From positions 62,001 to 126,000 of the forward strand of contig NZ_SUME01000001.1 in assembly GCF_005048855.1 (NCBI RefSeq): DNA of 64,000 bases, read 5' to 3'. This DNA is from Sphingobacterium olei. GTDB taxonomy: Bacteria > Bacteroidota > Bacteroidia > Sphingobacteriales > Sphingobacteriaceae. This document shows, in pieces, positions 8,237 through 17,502 of this stretch. A model generated the notes under the pieces. The model had not been told where the DNA came from. It ran no database searches and saw nothing but the letters and a program-made list of their open reading frames with translations. The stretch's first letter is position 1, and every line of letters starts with the position of its first letter. Position numbers and translations under genes: made by a program.

Positions 8237-10009
8237 ATGAAGAACAGGAAACATCAAAAAGTAAAGACATTTATTAGGATCGGAACACTTTGTTTGGTGA
8301 CTTCAATTTCCAACGCACAGAACATGGACTTATACGAACACACGACGCCTATCGAGCCTTATATTATCAGGTATGATAGCGATTTGAAAGCTGTTAATTA
8401 TTTTTATGGTCCTATGCCCAAGGGGTGGAACTTTCGAGAAAATGCAGCACCATCACCGGAGCAGATAGACCGGCTTTTAGCCGTTGACGAAGACTACATT
8501 TCCAAATTAGAAGAGTTTGATTATGGAAAACTCCATACAAATGGACAAGTTGACTTCATCTTGTTGAATCGAAAAATAAAAAAGCACCAAGAAGAGCTTA
8601 AAAGGAGTTTAGCGACCTACAATAGACTGGAGTCTTATCTACCCTTTGCCGAAATTATTCTGAAGCTCGAGCAGACACGTCGAAGAGGTCATGCCGTAGT
8701 AGGGAAAGAGGTAGCCACTTCATTTGAGCAGGCCAGTGCTTTAATCAAACGTGAAATAGCAGGTTTAGAAGGAAAGCCAGCGATGGAACCAAATGATGTT
8801 AAATATTTGGCTGATTTGGTTGCATCACTTCAAAAGCGATTAACGAGTTCCTTTGATTTTTACAATGGTTACGATCCAATGTTTACTTGGTGGGTACCCA
8901 AATCGTATGAGACCCTACAAGATAATCTTGTGCTATATAAAGCGGCTATTGAAGCGAAAGGCGACTGGAAAGTGTTTGATGATGGTAGTAATATAGGAGG
9001 GCAACCGATTGGTAAGACTGCTATGAACAGTATGCTGCGTGATGAAATGATCGCGTACAACACAGATGAACTGTTGAAAATAGCCGATAAAGAATGGCAA
9101 TGGTGCGTTTCCGAATTATTGAAGGCCTCTCGTGAGATGGGGTTTGGGGATGATTGGAAGGCTGCCCAGGAGAAAGTGAAAAATAGTTATGTTCCCGAAG
9201 GAGGACAACCAGACTTGATTAATGAACTCTATGATCGTGCACAATCTTTTATCAAAACCAATAAGTTGATGAATATCCCATCTCTAGCAGATGAGACTTG
9301 GGGCATGGTCATGATGACACCGGAGCGACAGTTGGTGAATCCTTTCTTTACCGGCGGGCGAGAGATCAGTATTTCGTATCCGACAAATACAATGACCTAC
9401 GATCAAAAGATGATGAGTATGCGCGGCAACAATCCTCACTTTTCGTTGGGAACGGTGCAGCACGAACTAAATCCTGGGCATCATTTGCAATATTTTATGA
9501 ATCAACGCTATAAGCCGTACCGCGAACAAAATTTCAACACACCGTTTTGGACCGAAGGATGGACACTGTACTGGGAGTTGTTGTTATACAGGATGGGCTT
9601 TGCAAAGACACCGGAAGAACGTATTGGTGTTCTATTCTGGCGTATGCACCGTTGTGCACGGATTATATTCAGTATCAAGTTCCATTCCGGGGAATGGACA
9701 CCCCAGCAGTGTATAGATTATTTGGTCGATCAGGTAGGTCATGAGCCCGCAAATGCACACGGTGAAGTGAAGCGTTCGTTCGAAGGCTCTTATGATCCAT
9801 TGTACCAATTGGCGTATATGATTGGAGGTTTACAATTGTTGAGTATCAGTGACGAATTGGTGGGTAGTGGGAAGATGACCTACGAAGATTTTCATGACCG
9901 TGTGATTAAAGAAAATTACATGCCGATGGAAATGCTGAGAGCGATCCTGACCAATCAAAAATTGGAACCAAATCATCAGTCAAAATGGAAATTTTACAAC
10001 TTTAACTAA
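8237..10009 (+). CDS. Secreted DUF885-family protein, putative metallopeptidase
   Basis: The product has 590 residues with a long basic n-region and a signal peptide ending near SISNAQN (residues ~1-31), so it is probably periplasmic. The family signature HExxPGHHLQ is present as HELNPGHHLQ near residues 409-418, followed by FWTEGWTLYWE near 436-446. These resemble a zinc-binding gluzincin-like site, with two histidines close together and a glutamate about 30 residues on. Biochemical function of DUF885 is poorly known; carboxypeptidase or dipeptidase activity is inferred. Its place between hydroxyproline genes and a permease suggests it frees imino acids or dipeptides for import. The family more often has Gly after HE; here it is Leu. 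Confidence 0.75.
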   Translation: MKNRKHQKVKTFIRIGTLCLVTSISNAQNMDLYEHTTPIEPYIIRYDSDLKAVNYFYGPMPKGWNFRENAAPSPEQIDRLLAVDEDYISKLEEFDYGKLHTNGQVDFILLNRKIKKHQEELKRSLATYNRLESYLPFAEIILKLEQTRRRGHAVVGKEVATSFEQASALIKREIAGLEGKPAMEPNDVKYLADLVASLQKRLTSSFDFYNGYDPMFTWWVPKSYETLQDNLVLYKAAIEAKGDWKVFDDGSNIGGQPIGKTAMNSMLRDEMIAYNTDELLKIADKEWQWCVSELLKASREMGFGDDWKAAQEKVKNSYVPEGGQPDLINELYDRAQSFIKTNKLMNIPSLADETWGMVMMTPERQLVNPFFTGGREISISYPTNTMTYDQKMMSMRGNNPHFSLGTVQHELNPGHHLQYFMNQRYKPYREQNFNTPFWTEGWTLYWELLLYRMGFAKTPEERIGVLFWRMHRCARIIFSIKFHSGEWTPQQCIDYLVDQVGHEPANAHGEVKRSFEGSYDPLYQLAYMIGGLQLLSISDELVGSGKMTYEDFHDRVIKENYMPMEMLRAILTNQKLEPNHQSKWKFYNFN

Positions 10010-10026
10010 GTCAGATCCTCTAAATT

Positions 10027-11445
10027 ATGAATAAAATTAATAATCAAGAGTTTAAAAAATCGCTGGGCTTGCTTGATGCTACGATGTTGGTGGCAGGCAG
10101 TATGATCGGATCCGGGATATTTATCGTATCTTCTGATATCGCCCGTAATACGGGGTCAGCCGGATGGTTGATGATCGTGTGGCTTATTAGTGGATTTATG
10201 ACCTTGGCAGCAGCTTTGAGCTATGGCGAACTAAGTGCTATGTTCCCGAGAGCCGGAGGTCAATATATTTACCTTAAGGAAGCTTATGGCCCGTTGGTCA
10301 GTTTTACGTTCGGATGGACTTTCTTTGCTGTTATCCAGACAGCTACTATTGCAGCGGTAGGGGTTGCGTTTTCTAAATTTACTGCTTATTTATTTCCCGT
10401 ATTGGATGAAGACGTATTTTTATTGACCGTTGGGGATTATCATATTTCTTCTGCACAAGTGTTGGCCATTGCCGTCATTCTGTTATTGACCTTTATCAAT
10501 ACACGAGGTGTTCAAAATGGTAAAACATTGCAGACCACGCTGACGTTAATCAAGATTTTGAGTTTAGTGCTACTGGTACTATTTGGTTTTTACGCTTTTG
10601 ACGGTGCGATCTGGGAGCAGAATTGGGCTGTGGAAAACAGATGGAATCTTCACCGGTTAAATGCAGATGGTAGCACGGATAACTATTATTTTCTGGGCGC
10701 TATGGGTGCTGTGTCGGCAGCTCTGGTAGGTGCGCTATTTAGCAGTGACTCGTGGCATGCATCTTCCGCGGTAGCCGGAGAGATCAAAAATCCACAACGA
10801 AATATTGGATTAAGTCTGGCGTTGGGAACAATTATCGTTACGGTGATTTACTTGTTGACCAACTTGATGTATACCGGTGTGCTGAGCATGCAGGAGATGG
10901 CAAGTGCGCCCAAAGATCGTGTAGCTATGGTAGCGGCACAGGAAATTTTTGGTCCGGTCGGGATTAGTATTTTAGCCATCATGATTATGGTCAGCACCTT
11001 TGGATGTAATAATGGATTGATATTAGCCGGGGCTCGGATTTATTATTCGATGGCACAAGACGGGTTGTTTTTTAAGAAAACAGCAAGCCTGAATAAGAAT
11101 GCAGTGCCAGGATACGCATTGTGGCTTCAGGGAATAATAGCCTCGCTTTGGTGCTTAACGGGGCGTTATGGCGATTTGCTCGATATGATTACTTGTGTTG
11201 TGGTTATATTCTATGTACTGTGTGTCGTTGGTATATTTATTCTTCGGGTAAAGCGTCCAGATGTGCCCCGTCCGTATAAAGCTTTCGGGTACCCGATTAT
11301 ACCGGCTCTATATATTTTGACGGCCGTATTGTTTATCGTTTTACTGGTCATCTACAAACCACAGTTTACCTGGCCCGGCATTATTATTACCCTGATGGGG
11401 ATTCCGTTGTATTATTTCGTGAAACGAAGAAATATGCAGGAATAA
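10027..11445 (+). CDS. APC-family amino acid permease
   Basis: The 472-residue protein has about 12 hydrophobic segments. The first begins at the APC signature GSMIGSGIFIVSSDIA (residues ~23-38), the substrate- and sodium- or proton-coupling loop of TM1. It is an inner-membrane symporter of amino acids, closest in look to the LAT/YfnA-like branch. The operon context makes hydroxyproline or proline the likely cargo, though the sequence alone does not show it. It sits 17 bp after the DUF885 gene and is followed, after a 70-bp gap, by the S9 peptidase gene. Confidence 0.87.
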   Translation: MNKINNQEFKKSLGLLDATMLVAGSMIGSGIFIVSSDIARNTGSAGWLMIVWLISGFMTLAAALSYGELSAMFPRAGGQYIYLKEAYGPLVSFTFGWTFFAVIQTATIAAVGVAFSKFTAYLFPVLDEDVFLLTVGDYHISSAQVLAIAVILLLTFINTRGVQNGKTLQTTLTLIKILSLVLLVLFGFYAFDGAIWEQNWAVENRWNLHRLNADGSTDNYYFLGAMGAVSAALVGALFSSDSWHASSAVAGEIKNPQRNIGLSLALGTIIVTVIYLLTNLMYTGVLSMQEMASAPKDRVAMVAAQEIFGPVGISILAIMIMVSTFGCNNGLILAGARIYYSMAQDGLFFKKTASLNKNAVPGYALWLQGIIASLWCLTGRYGDLLDMITCVVVIFYVLCVVGIFILRVKRPDVPRPYKAFGYPIIPALYILTAVLFIVLLVIYKPQFTWPGIIITLMGIPLYYFVKRRNMQE

Positions 11446-11515
11446 GGTCTTCTTTAGAAATTATAAGAACAAACAATTACAACATAGCGCTCATCAGCCA
11501 TTAAAAAGAAAATAG

Positions 11516-13750
11516 ATGAAATTAAAATTTACAGGTGTTCTATTGATGCTTTTCCAGTTGTCGGGCATGGCACAAGGAACCATAGAAGATTATAAGCGGG
11601 CAAAGGAAATTCGTAGCACGTTCAATCAGGTATATCACGTGCCACAGCATATTGTATGGTCCGAAGATGGAAATAGCTTTTCGTATCGCATCTCGTCCAA
11701 AGAGCATAAGGATATTTTGTATCTGATCGATGCCGTTGCCAAGAAGAAGACCGCGGTCGATGTGGTAGAGATCGCTAAGCAAATGTCTACTCTCCTAGCT
11801 CAGGAGGTAACGCTCCAAACCATTCCGGATCGCGGTTTAAAAGTGATGCGTGCAAATGAATTGGAGTTCATTGAACGAAACAGCAAGTGGAAGTGGAACA
11901 CGATAGAAAACAAGCTTACCAAAATTGGTGAGGCGAGCGGTCAAAATTTTGAGCGTAGAGGAGGATATTGGGGTGTGCGCGGTGATGATAGCAAAGGAGA
12001 TCCTGTTGAATCGCCGGACAAACTCCATACAGCGTACATTAAAAATAGTAACGTGTATACTGCTAAGGCAGGGGATCCCAAGAGTGAAAAGCAATTGACC
12101 TTTGACGGAAGTCCGGGAGAATATTATACAGCCCGTATCCAATGGTCGGGTGATTCCAGAAAAATAGTAGTATCTAAAATCCGTAAAGCGGAAATTAGAC
12201 AATTGACACTGTTGGAGTCTTCTCCAACAGATCAATTGCAACCTAAGCTACAGACAAGGGATTATGTAAAACCGGGAGATGCCCTGCCGCAGTACTATCC
12301 CGCCGTTATTGATGTGGAGGATGGACAGATTTTTCGGATCGATCCGACACAGGTTTCGGATCAATTTTCGTTATCGAATATCGCCTGGCGTCCGGATAAC
12401 TCTGCCATCACCTTTGAATATAATCAACGTGGGCACCAACGTTACGATATTTTGGAGCTTAGTGCCGTCAATGGACAGACTAAACCCCTAATTTCTGAAG
12501 TGAGCCCCAGTTTTATTGACTACAGCGGAAAAAAGTATAGAAAGGATATGGACAATACATCGGAAATCATCTGGGCGTCCGAACGCGATGGTTGGAACCA
12601 TCTGTATCTTTTTGATGCCAGCAACGGTGCTTTGAAAAATCAGGTCACAAAAGGAAATTGGGTCGTACGTAAGGTCATCCATGCCGACGAAGACAATCGA
12701 AAGGTAATTTTTGAAGCCAGTGGTATGAAAAAAGGAGAAGATCCCTATTTGATCCGTTATTATACCATAGGGTTTGATGGAAAGGGACTGAAGGAGTTGA
12801 CTCCCGAGACTGCCAATCATCAAGCTACGTTCAATAAAAATCATACACTTTTTGTAGATGTATTTTCACGTGTAGATCAAGCTCCTCAAGCAGTTTTACG
12901 TACGACAGATGGCCGTACGATTATGGATCTGGAGCAAGCAGATATTACCGATTTAGAGGCTACAGGTTGGAAAGCACCAGAAGTATTTGCTTCGACTGGT
13001 AGAGATGGTAAAACGGATATCTGGGGTATCATCGTCCGTCCTAAGAATTTTGATTCCAACAAGAAGTACCCGGTTATCGAATATATCTATGCCGGCCCGC
13101 ACAGTTCGTTTGTCCCAAAATCTTTTTATGCAAACCCTTCAGGTATGTACGAATTGGCAGAGCTTGGTTTTGTTGTGGTACAGATCGACGGAATGGGAAC
13201 CTCTAACCGCTCAAAAGATTTTCATGATGTGGCCTGGAAAAATCTGAAAGATGCAGGTTTCCCCGATAGAATAGCCTGGATGAAAGCAGCAGCTCAAGCG
13301 TATCCCTATATGGACATCGATCGTGTTGGGATATATGGCACTTCGGCAGGAGGACAGTCTTCTACTGGAGCATTGCTTTTTCACCCCGAATTCTATAAGG
13401 TAGGTGTTTCATCTTGTGGTTGCCATGACAATCGTATGGATAAGATCTGGTGGAATGAGCAATGGATGGGGACTGTTGGTAAACACTACGAAGAATGTTC
13501 AAATGTAGAAAATGCCTCCCGCCTTGAAGGTAAGTTGATGTTGATCGTAGGAGAACTTGATGATAACGTAGATCCTTCGTCAACATACCAATTGGTTAAT
13601 CAATTGATCAAAAACGGAAAGGATCACGAATTTATCATGGTACCTGGGATGGGACATTCGTCAGGGGGCGACTACGGTGAAAAGAAACGTCGGGATTTCT
13701 TTGTGAAACACTTGCTGGGTGTAGAACCCCCTGCTTGGAATCAGTACTAG
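11516..13750 (+). CDS. Secreted prolyl oligopeptidase family (S9) peptidase, DPP-IV-like
   Basis: The protein of 744 residues has a signal peptide ending near GMAQG (residue ~20). Residues ~60-500 form a DPP-IV-type beta-propeller with the hallmark IIWASERDGWNHLYLFD. The C-terminal alpha/beta hydrolase holds the triad: Ser610 in YGTSAGG, Asp682 in GELDDNVD and His714 in PGMGHSS. The nucleophile elbow is GTSAGG, not the classical GWSYGG, so specificity may differ. S9 enzymes cut after proline, and by extension can act near hydroxyproline. As last gene of the operon it would produce short imino-acid peptides in the periplasm for the DUF885 protein and the permease. Confidence 0.88.
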   Translation: MKLKFTGVLLMLFQLSGMAQGTIEDYKRAKEIRSTFNQVYHVPQHIVWSEDGNSFSYRISSKEHKDILYLIDAVAKKKTAVDVVEIAKQMSTLLAQEVTLQTIPDRGLKVMRANELEFIERNSKWKWNTIENKLTKIGEASGQNFERRGGYWGVRGDDSKGDPVESPDKLHTAYIKNSNVYTAKAGDPKSEKQLTFDGSPGEYYTARIQWSGDSRKIVVSKIRKAEIRQLTLLESSPTDQLQPKLQTRDYVKPGDALPQYYPAVIDVEDGQIFRIDPTQVSDQFSLSNIAWRPDNSAITFEYNQRGHQRYDILELSAVNGQTKPLISEVSPSFIDYSGKKYRKDMDNTSEIIWASERDGWNHLYLFDASNGALKNQVTKGNWVVRKVIHADEDNRKVIFEASGMKKGEDPYLIRYYTIGFDGKGLKELTPETANHQATFNKNHTLFVDVFSRVDQAPQAVLRTTDGRTIMDLEQADITDLEATGWKAPEVFASTGRDGKTDIWGIIVRPKNFDSNKKYPVIEYIYAGPHSSFVPKSFYANPSGMYELAELGFVVVQIDGMGTSNRSKDFHDVAWKNLKDAGFPDRIAWMKAAAQAYPYMDIDRVGIYGTSAGGQSSTGALLFHPEFYKVGVSSCGCHDNRMDKIWWNEQWMGTVGKHYEECSNVENASRLEGKLMLIVGELDDNVDPSSTYQLVNQLIKNGKDHEFIMVPGMGHSSGGDYGEKKRRDFFVKHLLGVEPPAWNQY

Positions 13751-13891
13751 GGTGAAGAGGGGACAGGGGAGATGGCGTATAATTTTATGAAAATTAATAT
13801 CCTTGGTCATCTCCAGCATGTGCCTGGAACGTCAAGGAAGAAGGGACTCTTTTAAATACAACAATGACGATGACGTGAAGGGGGGGGAATT

Positions 13892-13929
13892 CCGCCAAAA
13901 TTCGTAAAGTCTTAAAAATTTTTTGGCGG
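13892..13929 (+). terminator. Candidate terminator after the hydroxyproline operon
   Basis: CCGCCAAAA at 13892-13900 pairs perfectly with TTTTGGCGG at 13921-13929 across a 20-nt loop. The following sequence has T-rich stretches (GATTTTACCCCTTTTTT), though not directly at the stem base. It is plausible as the end of transcription of the seven-gene operon. Confidence 0.45.
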
Positions 13930-14045
13930 GATTTTACCCCTTTTTTGGACGTACGGAGAAGGGTTGTCGGCTAAAAAAAAGTTTGTTTATTACATATTGA
14001 GGCCGATTTTTAAACTTAACAACTCTATTTCGGCGTTCAGGTAAA

Positions 14046-14129
14046 CAGCCTTGCAAAGGTAAGTTACAGCTCTGTAAAATTGAATTGCAGCCCTGCAAAG
14101 GTAAGTTACAGTCCCTTAAAATTGGATTG
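14046..14129. repeat. 42-bp tandem repeat, two copies
   Basis: The unit at 14046-14087 is repeated at 14088-14129 with a few substitutions. The core TGCAAAGGTAAGTTACAG is identical at 14052-14069 and 14094-14111. The period of 42 is a multiple of three, so the reverse frame reads as a repeated CNLPLQGC peptide. The region lies between two operons and is most likely non-coding. Confidence 0.75.
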
Positions 14130-14339
14130 ATCGCCCGGAAGAGTTGTATTGTCATCGATATAGAGAGCAATAATTAGTTGAGATTAGGCAATATCCGTGC
14201 TATATGCGAAGATAAATGTCGCTAATTTAGTTCTTGAATAAGAATATATGAAATGTCCATGATTGGAAACCAACTATAGGAAGTTCATTGGTTCCACTAA
14301 AAATAAGCAAGAATCAATAAACACAAACACGAATGAAAA

Positions 14340-14359
14340 TAACCGAGCTTGCGAGCTCA
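14340..14359 (-). repeat. Dispersed 20-bp extragenic repeat, copy 1
   Basis: TAACCGAGCTTGCGAGCTCA here is the exact reverse complement of 61114-61133. The sequence is close to self-complementary (GAGCTTGCGAGCTC). A degenerate second unit with the same TAACC start follows at about 14366-14383. It sits about 50 bp before the GH127 start. Two distant copies in intergenic DNA suggest a REP-like element. Confidence 0.6.
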
Positions 14360-14407
14360 CGAAATAACCTCGGAGCGCTCATGAATGCCATAAAATGAAA
14401 TTATTAA

Positions 14408-17400
14408 ATGAATAAATATTTACATATGAAAATGTGCAAAGTACTTATAAATATTATCCTGTCTGTTGTGTTTTTTACTGGTGGTGCTCTCAACGTTCGG
14501 GCACAAAGCGGGGATCAGATATTAGATGGTATAGGTGAAACCGGAATGATCGCCCGCTATATGTTGAACGGAGACCTCAAAGACTGGTCTCGGAATAACC
14601 TCCATGCTAAACATGCTACAGCCGCTAAATTTGTGGATGATAGTCGGTTTGGGAAAGTATTGTCACTTTCGGGCGCTCATGATGATTTTGTAACCATACC
14701 GGGAGATGCGTTGACAGATATGGAATCACTCAGTATATCTGGATGGATATACCTGCGTTCGGATAAGACAGGTCAGCATTTTTTTGATTTTGGTAAAAAT
14801 ATAGACACCCGGTTTTTTGCGGCTCCTGTCGGAACCACCAGTCAGAAGGGTTATCAGGCCTCGATCATTGCTGAGAAAAATGATGTAAAAGGAGCCGTAT
14901 CGTCTGCTATCGAACTTAATAAGTGGGTTTACCTTACTGTTGTAGTCGATATCCCAGCCAAGGCGATCAGGATATACGTGGATGGTAAACCTGTCGGCGA
15001 AGCCGAGGATATTCCTCAAGAATTGACAGCAGTGTTCGGGCATTCCGCAACAGAACAAAATAAACTTTATATCGGGAAGTCCTTGTTGGCAGGAGATCCC
15101 AATCTGGATGCTTTGCTGCGTGATTTTCGCATATATCGTATTCCATTGACGCAGAATCAAATTTCCGGTATTTTAAGCAATGCTCAAGTAGGTGGAAACC
15201 TTCGTAGGGTTAACGTGAAGCCTACAGAAGAAGATTTACCCAGCTTTCCGCTCACACAGGCACAGTTGTACAATGCTTACCTAGTGGGGGTGTCTGATGT
15301 GGAAGTCGAGACAGAAATAGGGGAGTTGCCCAGATTGCCAAGTTTCGTAAACGGAACCTATAAAGAGGGGGTGGAAGGACCAAAAGTACGCGTATTGTGG
15401 CCGGCACCCACAGACAATAGCACTGTGCTGTCAGCAGGTCACTATACCATAACCGGTCGTGTGGCAGGTACAGACTTACAACCCAAAGCCATTGTCACAG
15501 TAAAAAGGTCTGGTAAATCAAGTGCACCAAATGTTAAACTACAGGAATTTCATTTAAGTCAGGTTTCGTTGGATGCCGATTCCCGCGATCAAGAAACCAA
15601 ATTTATGGAAAACCGGGATAAGTTTATTAACACGTTGGCGAAAACCGATCCCAATTCTTTTTTGTACATGTTCCGCGATGTTTTTGGCCAGTCTCAGCCA
15701 GCGGACGCGAAGCCTTTAGGTGTGTGGGACAGCCAGGATACCAAGTTGCGCGGACATGCTACCGGACATTATCTCACGGCAATCGCGCAAGGGTATGCTA
15801 GTACGGGATACGATAAGATACTTCAAGACAACTTTGCCGCGAAAATGGACTATATGGTTAATACATTATACGAATTGGCCCAATTGTCCGGCAAACCCAT
15901 CTCTGCAGGTGGGCAATCGGTGTCCGATCCCACAGCTGTGCCAATAGGTCCGGGGAAAACGGATTATGATTCGAATCTCAGTGCAGATAGCATTCGTACA
16001 GACTACTGGAATTGGGGGGTAGGCTATATCAGCGCTTATCCGCCGGATCAGTTTATCATGTTGGAAAAAGGAGCAAAGTACGGAGGTCAGAAAAATCAGG
16101 TGTGGGCACCTTACTATACGTTGCATAAAATTCTGGCAGGCTTGATTGATATTTATGAGGTAAGTGGTAACGAAAAAGCACTTGCAGTAGCTGTGGGGAT
16201 GGGTGACTGGGTTCATGCCCGTTTGAGTCAGCTACCAAAGGAAACCTTGATCGCAATATGGAACACGTACATTGCCGGCGAGTTCGGAGGTATGAACGAA
16301 ACGATGGCTCATCTATACCGTATTACCAAGAAAGATCACTACCTGAAGACAGCCCAACTTTTTGATAATATCGATATGTTCTTTGGTGATGCCCAGCATT
16401 CCAATGGATTGGCTAAAAATGTTGATACTTTTAGAGGTTTGCATGCCAATCAACATATCCCGCAGATTGTAGGTAGTATAGTAATGTATGATGTATCCAA
16501 TCTGCCGGAATACTATAAGGTGGCCGACAATTTCTGGCACAAAGCCGTCAATGATTATATGTATAGTATCGGTGGAGTTGCGGGGGCACGCAATCCGGCC
16601 AATGCTGAAGTTTTTACAGCAGAGCCTGCTACATTGTACGAAAATGGTTTTTCCGCTGGCGGACAAAACGAAACCTGTGCCACCTACAATATGCTTAAAC
16701 TGACCAGTAACCTATTTCTTTTCGATCAACGTGCCGAATATATGGATTATTATGAACGGGGTTTGTATAATCATATTTTAGCTTCAGTAGCCGAAGATAG
16801 TCCTGCAAATACCTATCATGTACCCTTAAGACCCGGTTCGATGAAACAATTTGGTAATCCGGATATGACTGGTTTTACCTGTTGCAATGGAACAGCAATT
16901 GAGAGTAGTACCAAGCTGCAAAATTCGATTTACTTTAAAAGCAAAGATAACAAAGCACTCTATGTCAACCTGTATGTGCCGTCTACCCTGAATTGGTCAG
17001 AGCGTAATGTGATCGTAGAGCAGACTACAAGTTTTCCGAAGCAAGACCATACGAAGCTAACGATCAAAGGGCGTGGAAAATTTGATGTACATGTGCGCGT
17101 GCCTAGTTGGGCAACTAAAGGATTCTTTGTGAAAATTAATGGAAAGAATCAGAAAGTAATAGCCGAACCGGGAAGTTACTTGAAATTGAACCGCAATTGG
17201 AAGAATGGTGATGTCATAGAATTGCAGATGCCTTTCCAATTTCATCTCGACCCGGTAATGGATCAGCAAAATGTAGCCAGTTTGTTCTATGGGCCAATAT
17301 TGTTGGCTGCCCAAGAGCCGGAGGCAAGGAAAGATTGGCGTAAAATTACCTTAGATGCCAAAGATATCAGCAAGTCGATTCAAGGTGATCCTGAACAATT

Positions 17401-17488
17401 AAAATTTACCATTGATGGTGTTGATTTTAAACCTTTTTACGACACCTACGGACGTCATTCGGTTTATTTGGATGTTACCTTGAAATAA
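14408..17488 (+). CDS. Secreted GH127/DUF1680-type beta-L-arabinofuranosidase with N-terminal LamG-like domain
   Basis: The 1026-residue protein carries a signal peptide to about residue 33 (NVRAQ). Residues ~40-245 form a LamG/concanavalin-like domain. A linker domain runs to ~370, and the rest is a DUF1680 (alpha/alpha)6 barrel plus beta domains. The zinc-thiolate site of GH127 is complete: Glu755 and Cys757 in NETCATYN, and Cys825-Cys826 in FTCCNGT. Glu739 lies 16 residues before Glu755, the same spacing as Glu322 and Glu338 of Bifidobacterium HypBA1. Cys825 would be the nucleophile. HypBA1 frees L-arabinose from beta-1,2-arabinobiose and from hydroxyproline-linked beta-arabinofuranosides of extensin. 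GH146 is a close sister family and cannot be excluded. ATGs at 14426 and 14432 are alternative starts. Confidence 0.87.
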   Translation: MNKYLHMKMCKVLINIILSVVFFTGGALNVRAQSGDQILDGIGETGMIARYMLNGDLKDWSRNNLHAKHATAAKFVDDSRFGKVLSLSGAHDDFVTIPGDALTDMESLSISGWIYLRSDKTGQHFFDFGKNIDTRFFAAPVGTTSQKGYQASIIAEKNDVKGAVSSAIELNKWVYLTVVVDIPAKAIRIYVDGKPVGEAEDIPQELTAVFGHSATEQNKLYIGKSLLAGDPNLDALLRDFRIYRIPLTQNQISGILSNAQVGGNLRRVNVKPTEEDLPSFPLTQAQLYNAYLVGVSDVEVETEIGELPRLPSFVNGTYKEGVEGPKVRVLWPAPTDNSTVLSAGHYTITGRVAGTDLQPKAIVTVKRSGKSSAPNVKLQEFHLSQVSLDADSRDQETKFMENRDKFINTLAKTDPNSFLYMFRDVFGQSQPADAKPLGVWDSQDTKLRGHATGHYLTAIAQGYASTGYDKILQDNFAAKMDYMVNTLYELAQLSGKPISAGGQSVSDPTAVPIGPGKTDYDSNLSADSIRTDYWNWGVGYISAYPPDQFIMLEKGAKYGGQKNQVWAPYYTLHKILAGLIDIYEVSGNEKALAVAVGMGDWVHARLSQLPKETLIAIWNTYIAGEFGGMNETMAHLYRITKKDHYLKTAQLFDNIDMFFGDAQHSNGLAKNVDTFRGLHANQHIPQIVGSIVMYDVSNLPEYYKVADNFWHKAVNDYMYSIGGVAGARNPANAEVFTAEPATLYENGFSAGGQNETCATYNMLKLTSNLFLFDQRAEYMDYYERGLYNHILASVAEDSPANTYHVPLRPGSMKQFGNPDMTGFTCCNGTAIESSTKLQNSIYFKSKDNKALYVNLYVPSTLNWSERNVIVEQTTSFPKQDHTKLTIKGRGKFDVHVRVPSWATKGFFVKINGKNQKVIAEPGSYLKLNRNWKNGDVIELQMPFQFHLDPVMDQQNVASLFYGPILLAAQEPEARKDWRKITLDAKDISKSIQGDPEQLKFTIDGVDFKPFYDTYGRHSVYLDVTLK

Positions 17489-17502
17489 AAAGTAGATTCT
17501 TT

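Larger units (their letters stand above)
13751..14407. other. 657-bp intergenic region with hairpins and repeats
   Basis: No gene is supported here. It contains a hairpin at 13800-13838 (TCCTTG/CAAGGA), a stronger terminator-like hairpin at 13892-13929, a 42-bp tandem repeat at 14046-14129 and a 20-bp repeat unit at 14340-14359. A 78-codon reverse frame over the tandem repeat has Cys/Leu-rich repeats and no support as a gene. No exact TAnnTTTG box was found for the downstream GH127 gene. Confidence 0.7.

Noticed and set aside
3435..13750. Collagen rather than plant glycoprotein as the source of hydroxyproline
   Set aside because: Not excluded for the operon alone, but the neighbouring beta-L-arabinofuranosidase, GH43 and shared operator point to arabinosylated hydroxyproline; no collagenase-type gene is seen.
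13934..14170. A 78-codon reverse-strand frame with repeated CNLPLQGC peptide
   Set aside because: The repeat comes from a 42-bp DNA tandem repeat in intergenic sequence; no promoter, no signal peptide and no recognisable domain support translation.
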